This document shows, piece after piece, positions 32,989 to 42,537 of a stretch of 64,000 nt of DNA (positions are counted from its first letter, which is position 1; each line of letters opens with the position of its first letter). A program made the translations under genes and the position numbers. The notes below the pieces were generated by a model. The model saw only the letters and a program-made list of their open reading frames with translations. It was not told the origin of the DNA and ran no database searches. Source of the stretch: Bacteroidota bacterium (GTDB taxonomy: Bacteria > Bacteroidota > Bacteroidia > Cytophagales > Cyclobacteriaceae); contig JAEYWY010000002.1 of assembly GCA_023428695.1 (NCBI GenBank), positions 186,001 to 250,000 of the forward strand, read 5' to 3'.

Positions 32989-34914
32989 CTACAGTTTCTT
33001 GAGGATGATTGCCTCCTTATATGCTTCACTGATGCGTTTCACAGCCTTATTCCAATTATCGAAACCGGTTTTTTCGAGCAGCAGATAATCCAGGTAAAAC
33101 GTTTTGGAATAATAAATTTCATTGCCCTTGTGTACGTATGATATTTCACATCCAAAATGATCTCCACTGAAGACAAAGTTTTCGGGAAGGTATTCCACCG
33201 CATACCCATCCGGAATCGACAAAACGATATGTTCAAATTTCGTATACAGGTATTCGTTTTCGATAGGCGTTTTCCGCAAAGCCGTGTTTATCGAAGCGTT
33301 GTAATAATCCTTGTTCAGGTTAAGGTTCACGAAAATTTCATCTCCGACTTTCTGATAATAGTCATCAATGTGAAAGGCGTATGGAATATGCGTTGGGTTG
33401 TCGCGATCCGCCAGGTCCCTGATCTCATATCGGTCGAGATAAAATTTGTTGCTGCCTTTCCCGAGTAGTCTTGTCACATACTTTTTGACGTCGTTGTCAT
33501 CCGTGCGATTCATTTGGTAAGCACCGAAAACTTTCGAGAAGCCGTGCAGCGCACTCACACCTTCACCGGCCAGCGAATTCCCATCGATCTTAAGGCGCAT
33601 TGAATCCGTCATGTAATTGACTGTCTTCGGAATCACAGGCACCACGCGAACCTCGAACTTGTCGGGCCCACGCGCGATAAGCGCCTCCTTGCCCTGAATC
33701 ATAGAAGTCGGCAGTCCAAATCGCGTGTACTCTCCAGTTGCATCAAGGAAGTAGTATTCGCCTTCGTCAGATATCCAGGTGGCGATCATGTGATTGTCAA
33801 CCAATGGCGAAGGGAGTTCTGTGTATCGGTAAGGAAGGTCGCGGGTTCCAATCCAGGTATGATGTGCTTCAACACCAGCAATTGCCAGCATATTCACGAT
33901 CAGGTTCGCCATGTCTTTGCAATCTCCATAACGCTTTTCACAAACATAGGTTCCGCTGTGTGGAATAAGTCCACGCATTCCCTGCTCAAAAGCGATGTAA
34001 CGAACATTCGACTGTACCCAGTAAAAGACATTTCGCACAAGCTCACGTTTATCGCGACTTTGCGCCTGAATTTTTTTGACAATTTCAACAAGTTCGTCCG
34101 AGTTCTGCTTGTTGAGGTCGCGCACAAATGTATTGTACCATGCATAGAGATCGTTCAGATCGGACAATACGCGCACTTCACCTTTTTTTGTGCGATATGA
34201 CTTCACATAACAAATCAGCTGCGGCGCGAAATAGCGTATCGACGGACTCTTGTCCTCAGACTTGACAGCGGCGATGTCAGCGCCTGTCCACGTATAGGTG
34301 ACGTTGTTGCCTTTTTCTGTTTTCCTGAAATCGATTTCATTTTCAGGATCGTTCAGTACCTTGAAATAGATATCAACATCTTTCGTGGTGCGGACGGTAA
34401 AAGAGACTTTCCCCTGCGGGAGATACGTCCCGAAAATGAATCCGCTCAAGAACCTCGGGTCCTTGAGTTGCTCCCGATACTCAAGTTGCGTCCGGTTTCG
34501 AAGTCCGATGGACGGAAAATTGAAAGAGTAGTAATATGAATCATCATAAAAGATCCCGCGATCCCGGTCGCTGCTTTTCTTGAATTCAGACACTGCAAGT
34601 TCCTTGTACCGATTCTTTTCCCAGAGAAGGGTTTTTGCCTTAATGTTTTCAACGTGATTAAAATGGGAACCATAGACACGTTTGCTGGCGAAGGCTTCAG
34701 CCTGGTCTTTCAGGTGAACCATGTCTTCGAACACGTCGGTAAAAACACGAAGGGAGTCTCCATCAACGACGAGGTTCAGGGTCTCAGAACGCTCGACGTA
34801 AACAGCGACCTCGTCAGGGTATTTGTTTTTGAACTTCAGGAAAACGTCATCCTGAGCGATGCCGACCAGACAACATATGACCAGCAGCATCGTCGACATG
34901 ATTGTTTTATTCAT
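32989..34914 (-). CDS. Exported DUF3857 / transglutaminase-like protein with intact triad
   Basis: 641 residues with signal peptide (MNKTIMSTMLLVICCLVGIA, cleavage near AQ). The DUF3857 domain is in the N-terminal half, then a transglutaminase-like papain fold with all three catalytic residues: Cys332 in RYGDCKDMANLIV, His375 in LVDNHMIATW and Asp391 in YYFLDATG. A C-terminal beta region follows (VLSIPDGYAVEYLPEN). Members act outside the cytoplasm, but substrates are unknown; hydrolase or crosslinking activity on proteins or peptides is the family expectation. Its start overlaps the MORN gene stop by eight bases, and a non-catalytic paralogue follows. Confidence 0.9.
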   Translation of the reverse strand: MNKTIMSTMLLVICCLVGIAQDDVFLKFKNKYPDEVAVYVERSETLNLVVDGDSLRVFTDVFEDMVHLKDQAEAFASKRVYGSHFNHVENIKAKTLLWEKNRYKELAVSEFKKSSDRDRGIFYDDSYYYSFNFPSIGLRNRTQLEYREQLKDPRFLSGFIFGTYLPQGKVSFTVRTTKDVDIYFKVLNDPENEIDFRKTEKGNNVTYTWTGADIAAVKSEDKSPSIRYFAPQLICYVKSYRTKKGEVRVLSDLNDLYAWYNTFVRDLNKQNSDELVEIVKKIQAQSRDKRELVRNVFYWVQSNVRYIAFEQGMRGLIPHSGTYVCEKRYGDCKDMANLIVNMLAIAGVEAHHTWIGTRDLPYRYTELPSPLVDNHMIATWISDEGEYYFLDATGEYTRFGLPTSMIQGKEALIARGPDKFEVRVVPVIPKTVNYMTDSMRLKIDGNSLAGEGVSALHGFSKVFGAYQMNRTDDNDVKKYVTRLLGKGSNKFYLDRYEIRDLADRDNPTHIPYAFHIDDYYQKVGDEIFVNLNLNKDYYNASINTALRKTPIENEYLYTKFEHIVLSIPDGYAVEYLPENFVFSGDHFGCEISYVHKGNEIYYSKTFYLDYLLLEKTGFDNWNKAVKRISEAYKEAIILKKL

Positions 34915-37900
34915 CGGGAAGCCCTCCCCAGAAATTTTGTTCTCGTACTTTTGCGCCTTTTTTGTAGACTATGACCTTGCCGGAATACACTCCATCCACG
35001 TAATCTTCAGTCAACCGAAGTGATCCGTCGGGATAATACGTTTTCGTTGTGCCCTGGCGTTCGTCGTGCCTGAATTCAGCTTCGCTTTTCAGTTTGCCGT
35101 TTTCATGATACGTTTTGACCGGACCATGGTAGTCGCCATTAACAAAAGTGGACTCACTGAACAACTTGCCATCCGGATAATATGTCTTTATAACGCCGTC
35201 CAGATAGTTGTTCGCATATTGCTCCTCAATAGATTTTTTCCCGGACGGATAATAAGCCACCAGTGAGAACTTCGGAGTAGCTTTCTGCCATTCCGACCAC
35301 GTACCTGCCGCGGTCATAGCTCTGTAGGCAATCAGATCACCTGATTCAAACTGTTTTTCTATTGCCGGCGAACCATCCGGAGCGTATATGACCGTCAGCC
35401 CGTCGCGCTCATCATTAAGGTATTCAATGGTTGACTTAATCTTTCCGGGGCCAAAGTAGAATGTCCACAATGAGTCGTAGTTCCCCTCGACAAAACGACC
35501 AATACGGTCGAGGTCGCCATCTTCATCGAAGCCTTTCCATATGCCATCCGGCTTGCCATAGAGATAATTACCTGTGTATGATAGATTGTTTTCAGGATCG
35601 TAATGCTTGTACTCTCCGTGGCGTTGATTTGCAAGCATGCCATAGGCTAAATAGTCTTTGCCGTCTGAGAAACGCCGGTACAACATGCCGTTATATTCAC
35701 CACACAGAACTTCAATTTCGCCTCGGGTCACGCCATTCGAATATTTCGCCTGATATATCTTCTTCGTGCCCACCTCTTTGACTGACATGGTCCCTTTGCC
35801 GCTGCGATCAAAGTTGTCGATGTTGGTGATCCCACTCTTTGCAATAACAGTAACAATCAATGGTTTCTCCTGGTGGAATTCATACCCGGCACCGGACTGT
35901 TCATCGTTAACGTAGAAGTAATCGGATTCTACCTTGCCACTGGTAGTGTACCCAAGGAAAGTCTGCTGGCGCTGGCCATTTTGGTACCAGCCCTCAACCT
36001 TGACCGGTCCGTGCTCATAGAACTCCTGATAATATCCGTCAAGTTCGCCGTCAATGTACGTTGCCTTTGACTTGATGGCACCTGACCTGTAGTAGTCAAC
36101 TGCTTCACCGTGTTGCAGACCTTTTTCATAATTCGCTTTGCTCGAAAGGTTTCCACCTCTGAACCAATAATTCCATTCCCCGTGCAACTTGCCTTCGCGA
36201 ATCTGCCCGTGGGATTTCTTTTCACCTGTCGAGAAATATGCTGTTACCGAAAAGTTCCCGGAAGGATCACCATTATCGGAAAGAACTTTCCCATCGCGAT
36301 CATAACAGACCAAACGAAGCATCTTGTCACCGGAATACGTGTACTTGAATTGAAGTTTTCCCTTATAATAAAAGGAGTTCTCCCCGTCGATTTTTCCCTC
36401 CTTCAGCGTGCGCTTTTCCGTCAGTTCACCACGCATATTATAGAACGTCCACTCTCCGTCACCAAGATCATTCTTGTATTTTCCCGTTCGGCTGAGGCGG
36501 CCATTTGGATAGTGGTACTTCCACTCGCCGTCGAGTTTGTCGTCGAGATACTGTCCTGAAGCGGCGAGTTTGCCATTCGCATGAAAGGATTCAAACAATC
36601 CCTCAGCCTTCCCGTCACGGTTTGTATATCGGCTCCTTATTTTTCCATCCTCAAAGAATGTGGTGTACATTCCATGGACCTTTCCGCTCTTGTAGTTGTA
36701 CACGGTGCGTTTTTCCCCGTTCGCGAAGTACTGCGTTCCTTCACCATCGATTTCCCCGTTCTTGTACGTCAGCTTTTCTTTGAGGCTTCCGCACTGGTAA
36801 AAGATCTCCACGGGTCCGTCCGTTTTGCCGTCTTTGAGAAAGAAGTGTTCACGTTTTTCACCTGTCGGATAGAAGACGACAATCTCACCCGTTGTTTCGT
36901 TCTCTTCGCTGGTGAGTATACCGCTCGAGTTGTAATACCGCCACATGCCTGTTTTAGTGCCGTTCTTATCATAGCTTCCTTCTGCAGACTTTTCGCCATT
37001 GGTAAAGAAGTACACCCAACGTCCGGTCCTCTTTTCTGCAGTATCCATTCTGCCAAGCGCTGTGAGTTTACCGTCATCATTGTACCATCCCTGAATACCT
37101 TTTTCAAAACCAGAACCCTCAGGCAGTTTCGGATACGCCCGCTGCTTTTTTATTTCTGTATTTGCTGCGTCGTAAAACTTCGATAGCGTCTTTTCGTTTT
37201 TCTTGTTCCACGACTTCACCTTGTCATTGTTCGCGGAAGAAATCATGTGATAGATAAACGGCAACACCATCGACTGATCGCGAACAGCTTTGTAAAACGG
37301 CAGATAGTGCTCAACCCAGGGATCATTTGTTTTCTGATCAACGAGGTCAAGTTGTTGAAACAGCATCTCGAATTGCCTGACGACAGGTGCCTCCACCGGA
37401 ATTTCAGACTTGAAACTTTTTTCCATGGCAAGCTTTGCGCGAATGATCTGATCAAGCTTCTCGAACGCGTTTGGTCCGGACGGTGTCTGGGATCCTTCTC
37501 CCTGAAATTCATTGCCGAGAAAACTATTGAGCGCTACCAGCTTTGCGTTATCGCGATCGTTGATGATCATATAAAGTCCCAGGCTCATCATGGCGTGGAC
37601 TTTACGACCCTCATTGATAGAAATCTGTGCGAGGTTAAGATGGCTTCCGGCGTGATAGGGATTTATAGACAGCGACCGAAAGAAACAGTCCTTTGCCTCT
37701 TCGATCTTGCCATTATTAGAATATGTGACTCCAAAATTGAACACGAGATTCTGATCGGTCGGATACTTTTTGAGAAGCGACTTGAACAGCTCTATGGACT
37801 GATCCAGCTTTCCGGATTTGTCGAGGGCAATGGCTTTCGTCTTGAGGAGCATCAGTCGGTTCGACGAGGTCTCCTTCAAAGCCTCCTCAACAACGGCAAT

Positions 37901-38140
37901 AGCCTTCTCATATTCCTTTGCGCCGTTGTACGCCTGGGCAAGTTCGGCCTGGGACCAGTAATAGTTTGTGTCGCGGGGGTTTACTTTTAAAAATGCTTTG
38001 ATCGCGGCCTCATAATTTCCCGAGTCATAAGCGGCAATCCCGGCATTAATCGCTTCACCGGAGTTGACTAGGTCAATTTTCTGGGAAAATGTAGTGTAAC
38101 AAACAAAAAGGCAGGCAATAATTAACAGACATCGAGTCAT
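34907..38140 (-). CDS. Large exported TPR and MORN/YwqK-repeat protein
   Basis: 1077 residues from ATG at 38140 (MTRCLLIIACLFVCYTTFSQ signal peptide); a TTG 15 bases upstream is less likely. Residues about 25-200 hold TPR units (AIAAYDSGNYEAAIKAFLKV, NFGVTYSNNGKIEEAKDCFF). From about residue 345 to the end there are some 25-30 tandem units of 21-24 residues of the MORN/YwqK type, for example YFANGEKRTVYNYKSGKVHG and YYPDGKLFSESTFVNGDYHG, each with a (Y/F)xxxGK core and a DG or HG turn. These repeats build an extended beta-roll. YwqK-type names come from a presumed antitoxin; this protein is far longer and exported, so an antitoxin role is unlikely. First gene of the operon with two transglutaminase-like proteins. 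Confidence 0.9.
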   Translation of the reverse strand: MTRCLLIIACLFVCYTTFSQKIDLVNSGEAINAGIAAYDSGNYEAAIKAFLKVNPRDTNYYWSQAELAQAYNGAKEYEKAIAVVEEALKETSSNRLMLLKTKAIALDKSGKLDQSIELFKSLLKKYPTDQNLVFNFGVTYSNNGKIEEAKDCFFRSLSINPYHAGSHLNLAQISINEGRKVHAMMSLGLYMIINDRDNAKLVALNSFLGNEFQGEGSQTPSGPNAFEKLDQIIRAKLAMEKSFKSEIPVEAPVVRQFEMLFQQLDLVDQKTNDPWVEHYLPFYKAVRDQSMVLPFIYHMISSANNDKVKSWNKKNEKTLSKFYDAANTEIKKQRAYPKLPEGSGFEKGIQGWYNDDGKLTALGRMDTAEKRTGRWVYFFTNGEKSAEGSYDKNGTKTGMWRYYNSSGILTSEENETTGEIVVFYPTGEKREHFFLKDGKTDGPVEIFYQCGSLKEKLTYKNGEIDGEGTQYFANGEKRTVYNYKSGKVHGMYTTFFEDGKIRSRYTNRDGKAEGLFESFHANGKLAASGQYLDDKLDGEWKYHYPNGRLSRTGKYKNDLGDGEWTFYNMRGELTEKRTLKEGKIDGENSFYYKGKLQFKYTYSGDKMLRLVCYDRDGKVLSDNGDPSGNFSVTAYFSTGEKKSHGQIREGKLHGEWNYWFRGGNLSSKANYEKGLQHGEAVDYYRSGAIKSKATYIDGELDGYYQEFYEHGPVKVEGWYQNGQRQQTFLGYTTSGKVESDYFYVNDEQSGAGYEFHQEKPLIVTVIAKSGITNIDNFDRSGKGTMSVKEVGTKKIYQAKYSNGVTRGEIEVLCGEYNGMLYRRFSDGKDYLAYGMLANQRHGEYKHYDPENNLSYTGNYLYGKPDGIWKGFDEDGDLDRIGRFVEGNYDSLWTFYFGPGKIKSTIEYLNDERDGLTVIYAPDGSPAIEKQFESGDLIAYRAMTAAGTWSEWQKATPKFSLVAYYPSGKKSIEEQYANNYLDGVIKTYYPDGKLFSESTFVNGDYHGPVKTYHENGKLKSEAEFRHDERQGTTKTYYPDGSLRLTEDYVDGVYSGKVIVYKKGAKVREQNFWGGLPDE

Positions 38141-38300
38141 AAAAAACAAAATCAATTACCCGATAAATTAAGTGAAATGGCCGCACGCATGAAAAGAAAA
38201 AAATGAAATAAATCCCCCGATGTATGAAATGGCACTGTTTTGCAGCGTGTTTCATGTGCATTCCAAAAAGTGGCTTTTAGATGCGTATTCCCATAAAATG

Positions 38301-38325
38301 AAAAAACCCCGCGACTTTCGCGGGG
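38301..38325 (-). terminator. Rho-independent terminator of the Phe/Tyr operon
   Basis: Perfect eight-pair stem CCCCGCGA / TCGCGGGG with loop CTT at 38307-38325. On the minus strand it is followed by TTTTTT (38306-38301). It lies 29 bases after the DAHP synthase stop. Confidence 0.88.
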
Positions 38326-38353
38326 CCAAATCTCTAAACGATGACGGTATTTC

Positions 38354-39457
38354 TTAAACGCGTTCCTCGACCTTGTTCATGACGCGTGTCTGAATCTGAA
38401 TAGACTCTTCGTGTATCAGCTTGAGCAAGTCGGTTGTGAACTCGGCACTCATTCCCATAGCCTTACCGAGGGCCACGCGCGTATGAATGATTTCCTCCCA
38501 CCGGGACACCTGAAGGATTGTTACGTTGTTTTCTTTCTTGTACTGACCAATCTTCTCGGAAATTTTCATCCGCGCTGCCAACTTTTGCATGATTTCGTCG
38601 TCCAGGTGGTCAATCTGTTCACGAAGCACACTCAATGTGTCTTTAAATGTTTTGCTGTCGCTGGAAACCGTGCGAACAACCAGTCCGTCGACAATTTTTG
38701 CCAGAACGGAGGGAGTAACTTGTTGCTTTGCATCGCTCCAGGCTGCGTCAGGATTGATGTGGCTTTCGATCATCACACCGACCATATCAAGGTCCAATGC
38801 TTTTTGCGCGATCATCGCTATCAGATCGCGGTTACCAGCGATGTGCGATGGGTCGCAAATAATATCAAGATCCGGGATGCGCGTCTTCAGTTCAATACTC
38901 ATATCCCACATTGGCGCGTTGCGGAACGGTCCTTTTTCGAAAGACGAGAACCCACGGTGAATAGCGGCAAGTTTTGTGATCCCTGCTTTGTTGAGCCTTT
39001 CAAGCGCACCAATCCACAGTTCCAGGTCAGGGTTAATCGGATTCTTCACCATGACAGGAATGTCTACTCCTTTAAGTGCATCAGCAACTTCCTGTACGGA
39101 GAACGGATTCACTGTTGTTCGCGCTCCGATCCATAGAATGTCAACGCCAGCCTTAAGACATGCATCCACGTGCGCTGCGTTTGCAACTTCGGTTGTTATA
39201 GGCAGACCTGTTTCAATTTTGGCCTGTGCGAGCCAACGCAGACCTTCGACTCCAGACCCTTCATACTGGCCTGGTCGCGTTCTTGGCTTCCATATCCCGG
39301 CGCGCAGTGCGTGTACCTTTCCCGTTGCAGCCAGCTGTTTGGCTGTCATGATTGTTTGTTCCTCGGTTTCAGCGCTGCACGGGCCACTTATAATCAAGGG
39401 CTTATTTTGCGCTGGAAACCAGGATGACATCGGTTGTAAGTGCAAAGTTTTTTTCAT
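38354..39457 (-). CDS. Bifunctional DAHP synthase / chorismate mutase
   Basis: 367 residues. The N-terminal type I-beta (KDPG aldolase-like) DAHP synthase has ISGPCSAETEEQ, ALRAGIWKPRTRP, DILWIGARTTVNPF, VMVKNPINPD, AIHRGFSS, ICDPSHIAGNR and MIESHINPD, which together provide the metal and phosphoenolpyruvate ligands. The C-terminal 95 residues are an AroQ-type chorismate mutase (LREQIDHLDDEIMQKLAARM). It therefore performs the first step of the shikimate pathway and the branch-point conversion of chorismate to prephenate. The fused mutase usually also acts as an allosteric prephenate sensor. It is the last gene of the operon. Confidence 0.94.
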   Translation of the reverse strand: MKKTLHLQPMSSWFPAQNKPLIISGPCSAETEEQTIMTAKQLAATGKVHALRAGIWKPRTRPGQYEGSGVEGLRWLAQAKIETGLPITTEVANAAHVDACLKAGVDILWIGARTTVNPFSVQEVADALKGVDIPVMVKNPINPDLELWIGALERLNKAGITKLAAIHRGFSSFEKGPFRNAPMWDMSIELKTRIPDLDIICDPSHIAGNRDLIAMIAQKALDLDMVGVMIESHINPDAAWSDAKQQVTPSVLAKIVDGLVVRTVSSDSKTFKDTLSVLREQIDHLDDEIMQKLAARMKISEKIGQYKKENNVTILQVSRWEEIIHTRVALGKAMGMSAEFTTDLLKLIHEESIQIQTRVMNKVEERV

Positions 39458-39471
39458 AACCTGATATTCGT

Positions 39472-40377
39472 TTAAAGATTTGTTTGTTCTACTTCTGATT
39501 TTTTGTACGATCCGTTCCTTTGTTTTAGTTCAATCCCCTCTAACACCCGACGAATTTCGTTTGCGCCCGTCATAATCTTGTTCAGGGCGTCGATATCCCG
39601 CTTAAGCAGATGATAGTGGAATTTCTGAAGATGCATAATGTATTCCTGCAGCGCCTGGCTCAGGTAGTCAAGGTTTTGCTCAAAGATCGGCCCCCACATT
39701 TCAGGAGAACTTTTCGCCAGCCTCACCGTTGACGCAAAACCACTTCCCGCCAATGCAAAAATGTTCTTCTCATCTTTTTCAATATCCAATACAGTCTGAC
39801 CCAGCAGGAAGGAACTTACGTGCGAAAGGTGAGACACGTAAGCCACGTGGCGGTCATGTTCTTCGGCCTCCATAAAGATGGTGTTCATCCCGAGACTGTC
39901 GAACACCTTCGCTGCAACAGCCAGAGCTTCGGGAGAAGACTTATCTTTTTCACAAATGATATTGGTTTTGTCGTTGAACAATCCGCTGAAGGCTGCTTCC
40001 GGTCCTGAGTTTTCAGTACCGGCAATCGGGTGAGCTGCCACAAAGAGTCCTCTCCTGGTGTGGTTAGCAACGGCCCGGCAGATGTTACCTTTGGTTGACC
40101 CAGCATCAATAACGACTGTATTGTCGCGGACATTGTCCAGAATGGACGCCACTACCCCAGCCAGTGCGTTGACCGGAATAGCAAGAATTACAAGGTCTGA
40201 TTTCGGAAGACTGGTTTCAAGCGTTCCGATTTCATCCGCTATGCCTAGTTCCAGAGCCCGTGCGGCGTTGACGCTGTTCTTGTCAACGGCAATGATATGC
40301 GTTGCGAGTCCCGCCTTACGCAGGTCGATCGCCATCGATCCTCCAATTAATCCGGCTCCAACAATCGTCGTTTTCAT
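39472..40377 (-). CDS. tyrA: Prephenate dehydrogenase (TyrA)
   Basis: 301 residues from the ATG at 40377 (MKTTIVGAGLIGGSMAIDL), which overlaps the aminotransferase stop by four bases (ATGA); a longer frame to 40473 lies inside that gene. The Rossmann motif GAGLIGGS and AHPIAGTENSGPEAAFSGLF, which carries the catalytic histidine region, identify the family; HVAYVSHLSHVSSFLL is the helical domain signature. It oxidises prephenate to 4-hydroxyphenylpyruvate for tyrosine, with NAD expected. No ACT domain is attached, so control is probably by the leader attenuator and the fused mutase upstream in the pathway. Confidence 0.94.
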   Translation of the reverse strand: MKTTIVGAGLIGGSMAIDLRKAGLATHIIAVDKNSVNAARALELGIADEIGTLETSLPKSDLVILAIPVNALAGVVASILDNVRDNTVVIDAGSTKGNICRAVANHTRRGLFVAAHPIAGTENSGPEAAFSGLFNDKTNIICEKDKSSPEALAVAAKVFDSLGMNTIFMEAEEHDRHVAYVSHLSHVSSFLLGQTVLDIEKDEKNIFALAGSGFASTVRLAKSSPEMWGPIFEQNLDYLSQALQEYIMHLQKFHYHLLKRDIDALNKIMTGANEIRRVLEGIELKQRNGSYKKSEVEQTNL

Positions 40378-41579
40378 GACATCACTTTTTCTGATACGGA
40401 ATTTCCGGATCGGTCCTTGACAAATTTTTCCAGTCTGCCAAATGCCTCTGAGAGCAATTCTGTTGTGCAGCACAAGCTGATACGAATGTATCGTCGGCCT
40501 GCCTCCCCAAAGATGAACCCCGGCGTTATGAATACCTTTGTTCCATATAAAAGTTCATCAATCCATTTCTCAACATCAGCAACATGCGACGGTGCCTTTG
40601 CCCAAACGAATAGACCTGACTGACCTTCGGCGATTGAGCAACCCAGCAGTTTCAGAATCTTCACCGCTTCGGATTTCCGTTGCGTATATACGTTGTTCAA
40701 CTCCCTGAACCAATCGTCACCTGCATTGAGAGCTTCCGCGGCTGCATGTTGCAACCCAAGGAACATACCCGAATCCATGTTGCTCTTAACCTTGAGTACG
40801 GCATCAACAAATGATTTTTGTCCCGCGACCCAACCCAGGCGCCACCCGGCCATGTTATGCGATTTGCTAAGCGAGTTAAGTTCCATGGCAACGTCAGCGG
40901 CACCTGCTGCGCCAAGTATACTAAGCGGATTATTGTTCAGAATAAGACTGTACGGATTATCATTTACAATCAGAAAACCGTTCTCTCTTGCAAGGTCAAC
41001 AAGTTCCTGTAATTCAGCCTTACTTGCAACGCGACCTGTCGGCATATGCGGGAAGTTCACCCACATCAGCTTCACGCGGCTAAGGTCGCGTCGCCGGAGT
41101 TCGGCTACATCGATTCCCCAGTTGCGATCTTCTTTCAGATCGTAAGTCACAACCTTTGCTCCGACAAGGTTTGCTACTGACGAGTACGTAGGATAACCGG
41201 GGTTCGGTATCAACACTTCGTCACCTTCGTTAACGAACGCCATCGAAATATGCATGATACCTTCTTTCGAACCCATCAGCGGAAGGACCATCGTCTCAGG
41301 GTCAAGCGTAACACCGTAGGTCCGCTTGTAAAAAGAAGCAATCCCCTGACGAAACTGCGGTATGCCTTTATAGCTTTGATAGCCATGGTTTGCCGGGTTG
41401 CGTGCCGATGTAACCATTGCATCGATGGCATTCTCAGCCGGCGCCATATCAGGGCTGCCAATCCCAAGGTTGATCACTCTCAATTCCGGCGAATCGAGAC
41501 TGCGCACTTCGGCTAGTTTCCTGCTGAAGTAGTATTCCTCTACCTGGGCGATTCGTTTCGCAGTTTCTATTTTTATCAT
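40374..41579 (-). CDS. Class I/II aromatic/aspartate aminotransferase
   Basis: 401 residues from the ATG at 41579 (MIKIETAKRIAQVEEYYF); a TTG at 41603 overlapping pheA is possible but weaker. It is a fold-type I PLP enzyme: NLGIGSPDMAP, MGSKEGIMHI, NPGYPTYSS, NDNPYSLIL and the Schiff-base lysine in LNSLSKSHNMAGWRLGW, with the distal arginine in YIRISLC. Given its place between pheA and tyrA it most likely transaminates phenylpyruvate and 4-hydroxyphenylpyruvate (or prephenate) as the last step of phenylalanine and tyrosine synthesis. Aspartate or diaminopimelate specificity cannot be excluded from sequence alone. Confidence 0.9.
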   Translation of the reverse strand: MIKIETAKRIAQVEEYYFSRKLAEVRSLDSPELRVINLGIGSPDMAPAENAIDAMVTSARNPANHGYQSYKGIPQFRQGIASFYKRTYGVTLDPETMVLPLMGSKEGIMHISMAFVNEGDEVLIPNPGYPTYSSVANLVGAKVVTYDLKEDRNWGIDVAELRRRDLSRVKLMWVNFPHMPTGRVASKAELQELVDLARENGFLIVNDNPYSLILNNNPLSILGAAGAADVAMELNSLSKSHNMAGWRLGWVAGQKSFVDAVLKVKSNMDSGMFLGLQHAAAEALNAGDDWFRELNNVYTQRKSEAVKILKLLGCSIAEGQSGLFVWAKAPSHVADVEKWIDELLYGTKVFITPGFIFGEAGRRYIRISLCCTTELLSEAFGRLEKFVKDRSGNSVSEKVMS

Positions 41580-41589
41580 GGTGTCTACT

Positions 41590-42432
41590 TCAATTGTATT
41601 CAATCTTTGCCTTCTTGTACTCGCCGAGAATATTCAGATTCTTTACCTGCCGGAGAATCTGGCGCATGGCCTCGTCGTAACTTTTCCTTCGTTTCCATTC
41701 AACATCGATATGAATCGAGTATTCGTTTGGTTTCCCGATTACCGGTATGGACTGGATCTTGGTAAGGTTGATGCTGTTCAATTTGAATGTCATCAAGGCC
41801 TCGGCCAGACTACCTACCTCGTTAGCAACTTCGAAAGACAGCGATGCTTTGTTTGATTCCCATGCAACTCCGCCTTTCTTCGTCAGGATAAGGAATCGCG
41901 TGAAGTTCTTCTTGTGAGTTTCGATTCGCTTATCGAGTATCTGCAAACCGAATTTCTTCGCAGCAAACTCATTCGCGATGGCTGCGGTCGACTTAAGCTT
42001 AAGTTCTTTTATACGTTTGGCCGAAAAAGCTGTGTCATCACTTTCTCTTAGTTCGACACCGTTGAGTGCTTGCAGATATTCCGCACATTGCCGGATTGCC
42101 ATGGGGTGGCTTTCAACAGTTTTGACATCCTTCAATTTGACGCCCGGAAGTGCGAGCAGGTGCATATGAATCGGAAGGTATAGTTCACCAATGATTGAGA
42201 AGTGATACGACTGCAGCAGAAAGTAATTCGGTAGTATACTTCCCGCTATTGAGTTTTCAATTGCCATGACAGCGTAGTCGGACTCACCGTTACTGAGACT
42301 TTCACACAGTTGGTGAAACGAAAGGCATTCCACGGTTTCGATGGGTTCTTTGAAATAAGACAGCGCGGCAACCTCATGAAAGCTGGTTGCGATTCCCTGG
42401 ATTGCCACACGTAGTTTTTTCTTCTTTGCCAT
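41590..42432 (-). CDS. pheA: Prephenate dehydratase with ACT domain (PheA)
   Basis: 280 residues. The catalytic domain contains AIENSIAGSILPNYFLL, VESHPMAIRQCAEYL, STAAIANEFAAKKFGLQIL and KNFTRFLIL (the conserved TRF motif). The C-terminal ACT domain (LSFEVANEVGSLAEALMTF, KIQSIPVIGKPNEY) is the usual phenylalanine-binding regulatory site, although ESRP reads QSIP. No chorismate mutase is fused, that activity being on the DAHP synthase. It converts prephenate to phenylpyruvate. First structural gene of the operon, 37 bases after the terminator U tract of the leader. Confidence 0.94.
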   Translation of the reverse strand: MAKKKKLRVAIQGIATSFHEVAALSYFKEPIETVECLSFHQLCESLSNGESDYAVMAIENSIAGSILPNYFLLQSYHFSIIGELYLPIHMHLLALPGVKLKDVKTVESHPMAIRQCAEYLQALNGVELRESDDTAFSAKRIKELKLKSTAAIANEFAAKKFGLQILDKRIETHKKNFTRFLILTKKGGVAWESNKASLSFEVANEVGSLAEALMTFKLNSINLTKIQSIPVIGKPNEYSIHIDVEWKRRKSYDEAMRQILRQVKNLNILGEYKKAKIEYN

Positions 42433-42469
42433 TTGTTTTTCGATCCGCTTATCCCTAAAAAAGGTGCCT

Positions 42470-42499
42470 AAAAAAAAAGTCCCCCGGTTCGGAGGACTT
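42470..42499 (-). terminator. Attenuator terminator upstream of pheA
   Basis: On the minus strand AAGTCCTCCG, loop AAC, CGGGGGACTT form a ten-pair stem (one G-U) at 42499-42477, directly followed by nine U residues at 42478-42470. It stands between the leader ORF and pheA and not after a gene, as expected for a regulated terminator. Confidence 0.88.
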
Positions 42500-42537
42500 C
42501 TGAGTTACCTGTTATTTTTTTTAACAACGCACCACTC

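Noticed and set aside
37247..37990. 247-codon plus-strand frame opposite the MORN/TPR gene
   Set aside because: Shadow of the TPR region of a well-supported exported protein.
34907..38140. Reading the YwqK/MORN protein as an antitoxin of a toxin-antitoxin system
   Set aside because: It is a 1077-residue exported protein without a nearby toxin; the antitoxin label of the repeat family is not evidence of function.
38411..39136. 241-codon plus-strand frame opposite the DAHP synthase gene
   Set aside because: Antisense to conserved catalytic motifs, Cys/His-rich nonsense composition, no start signals.
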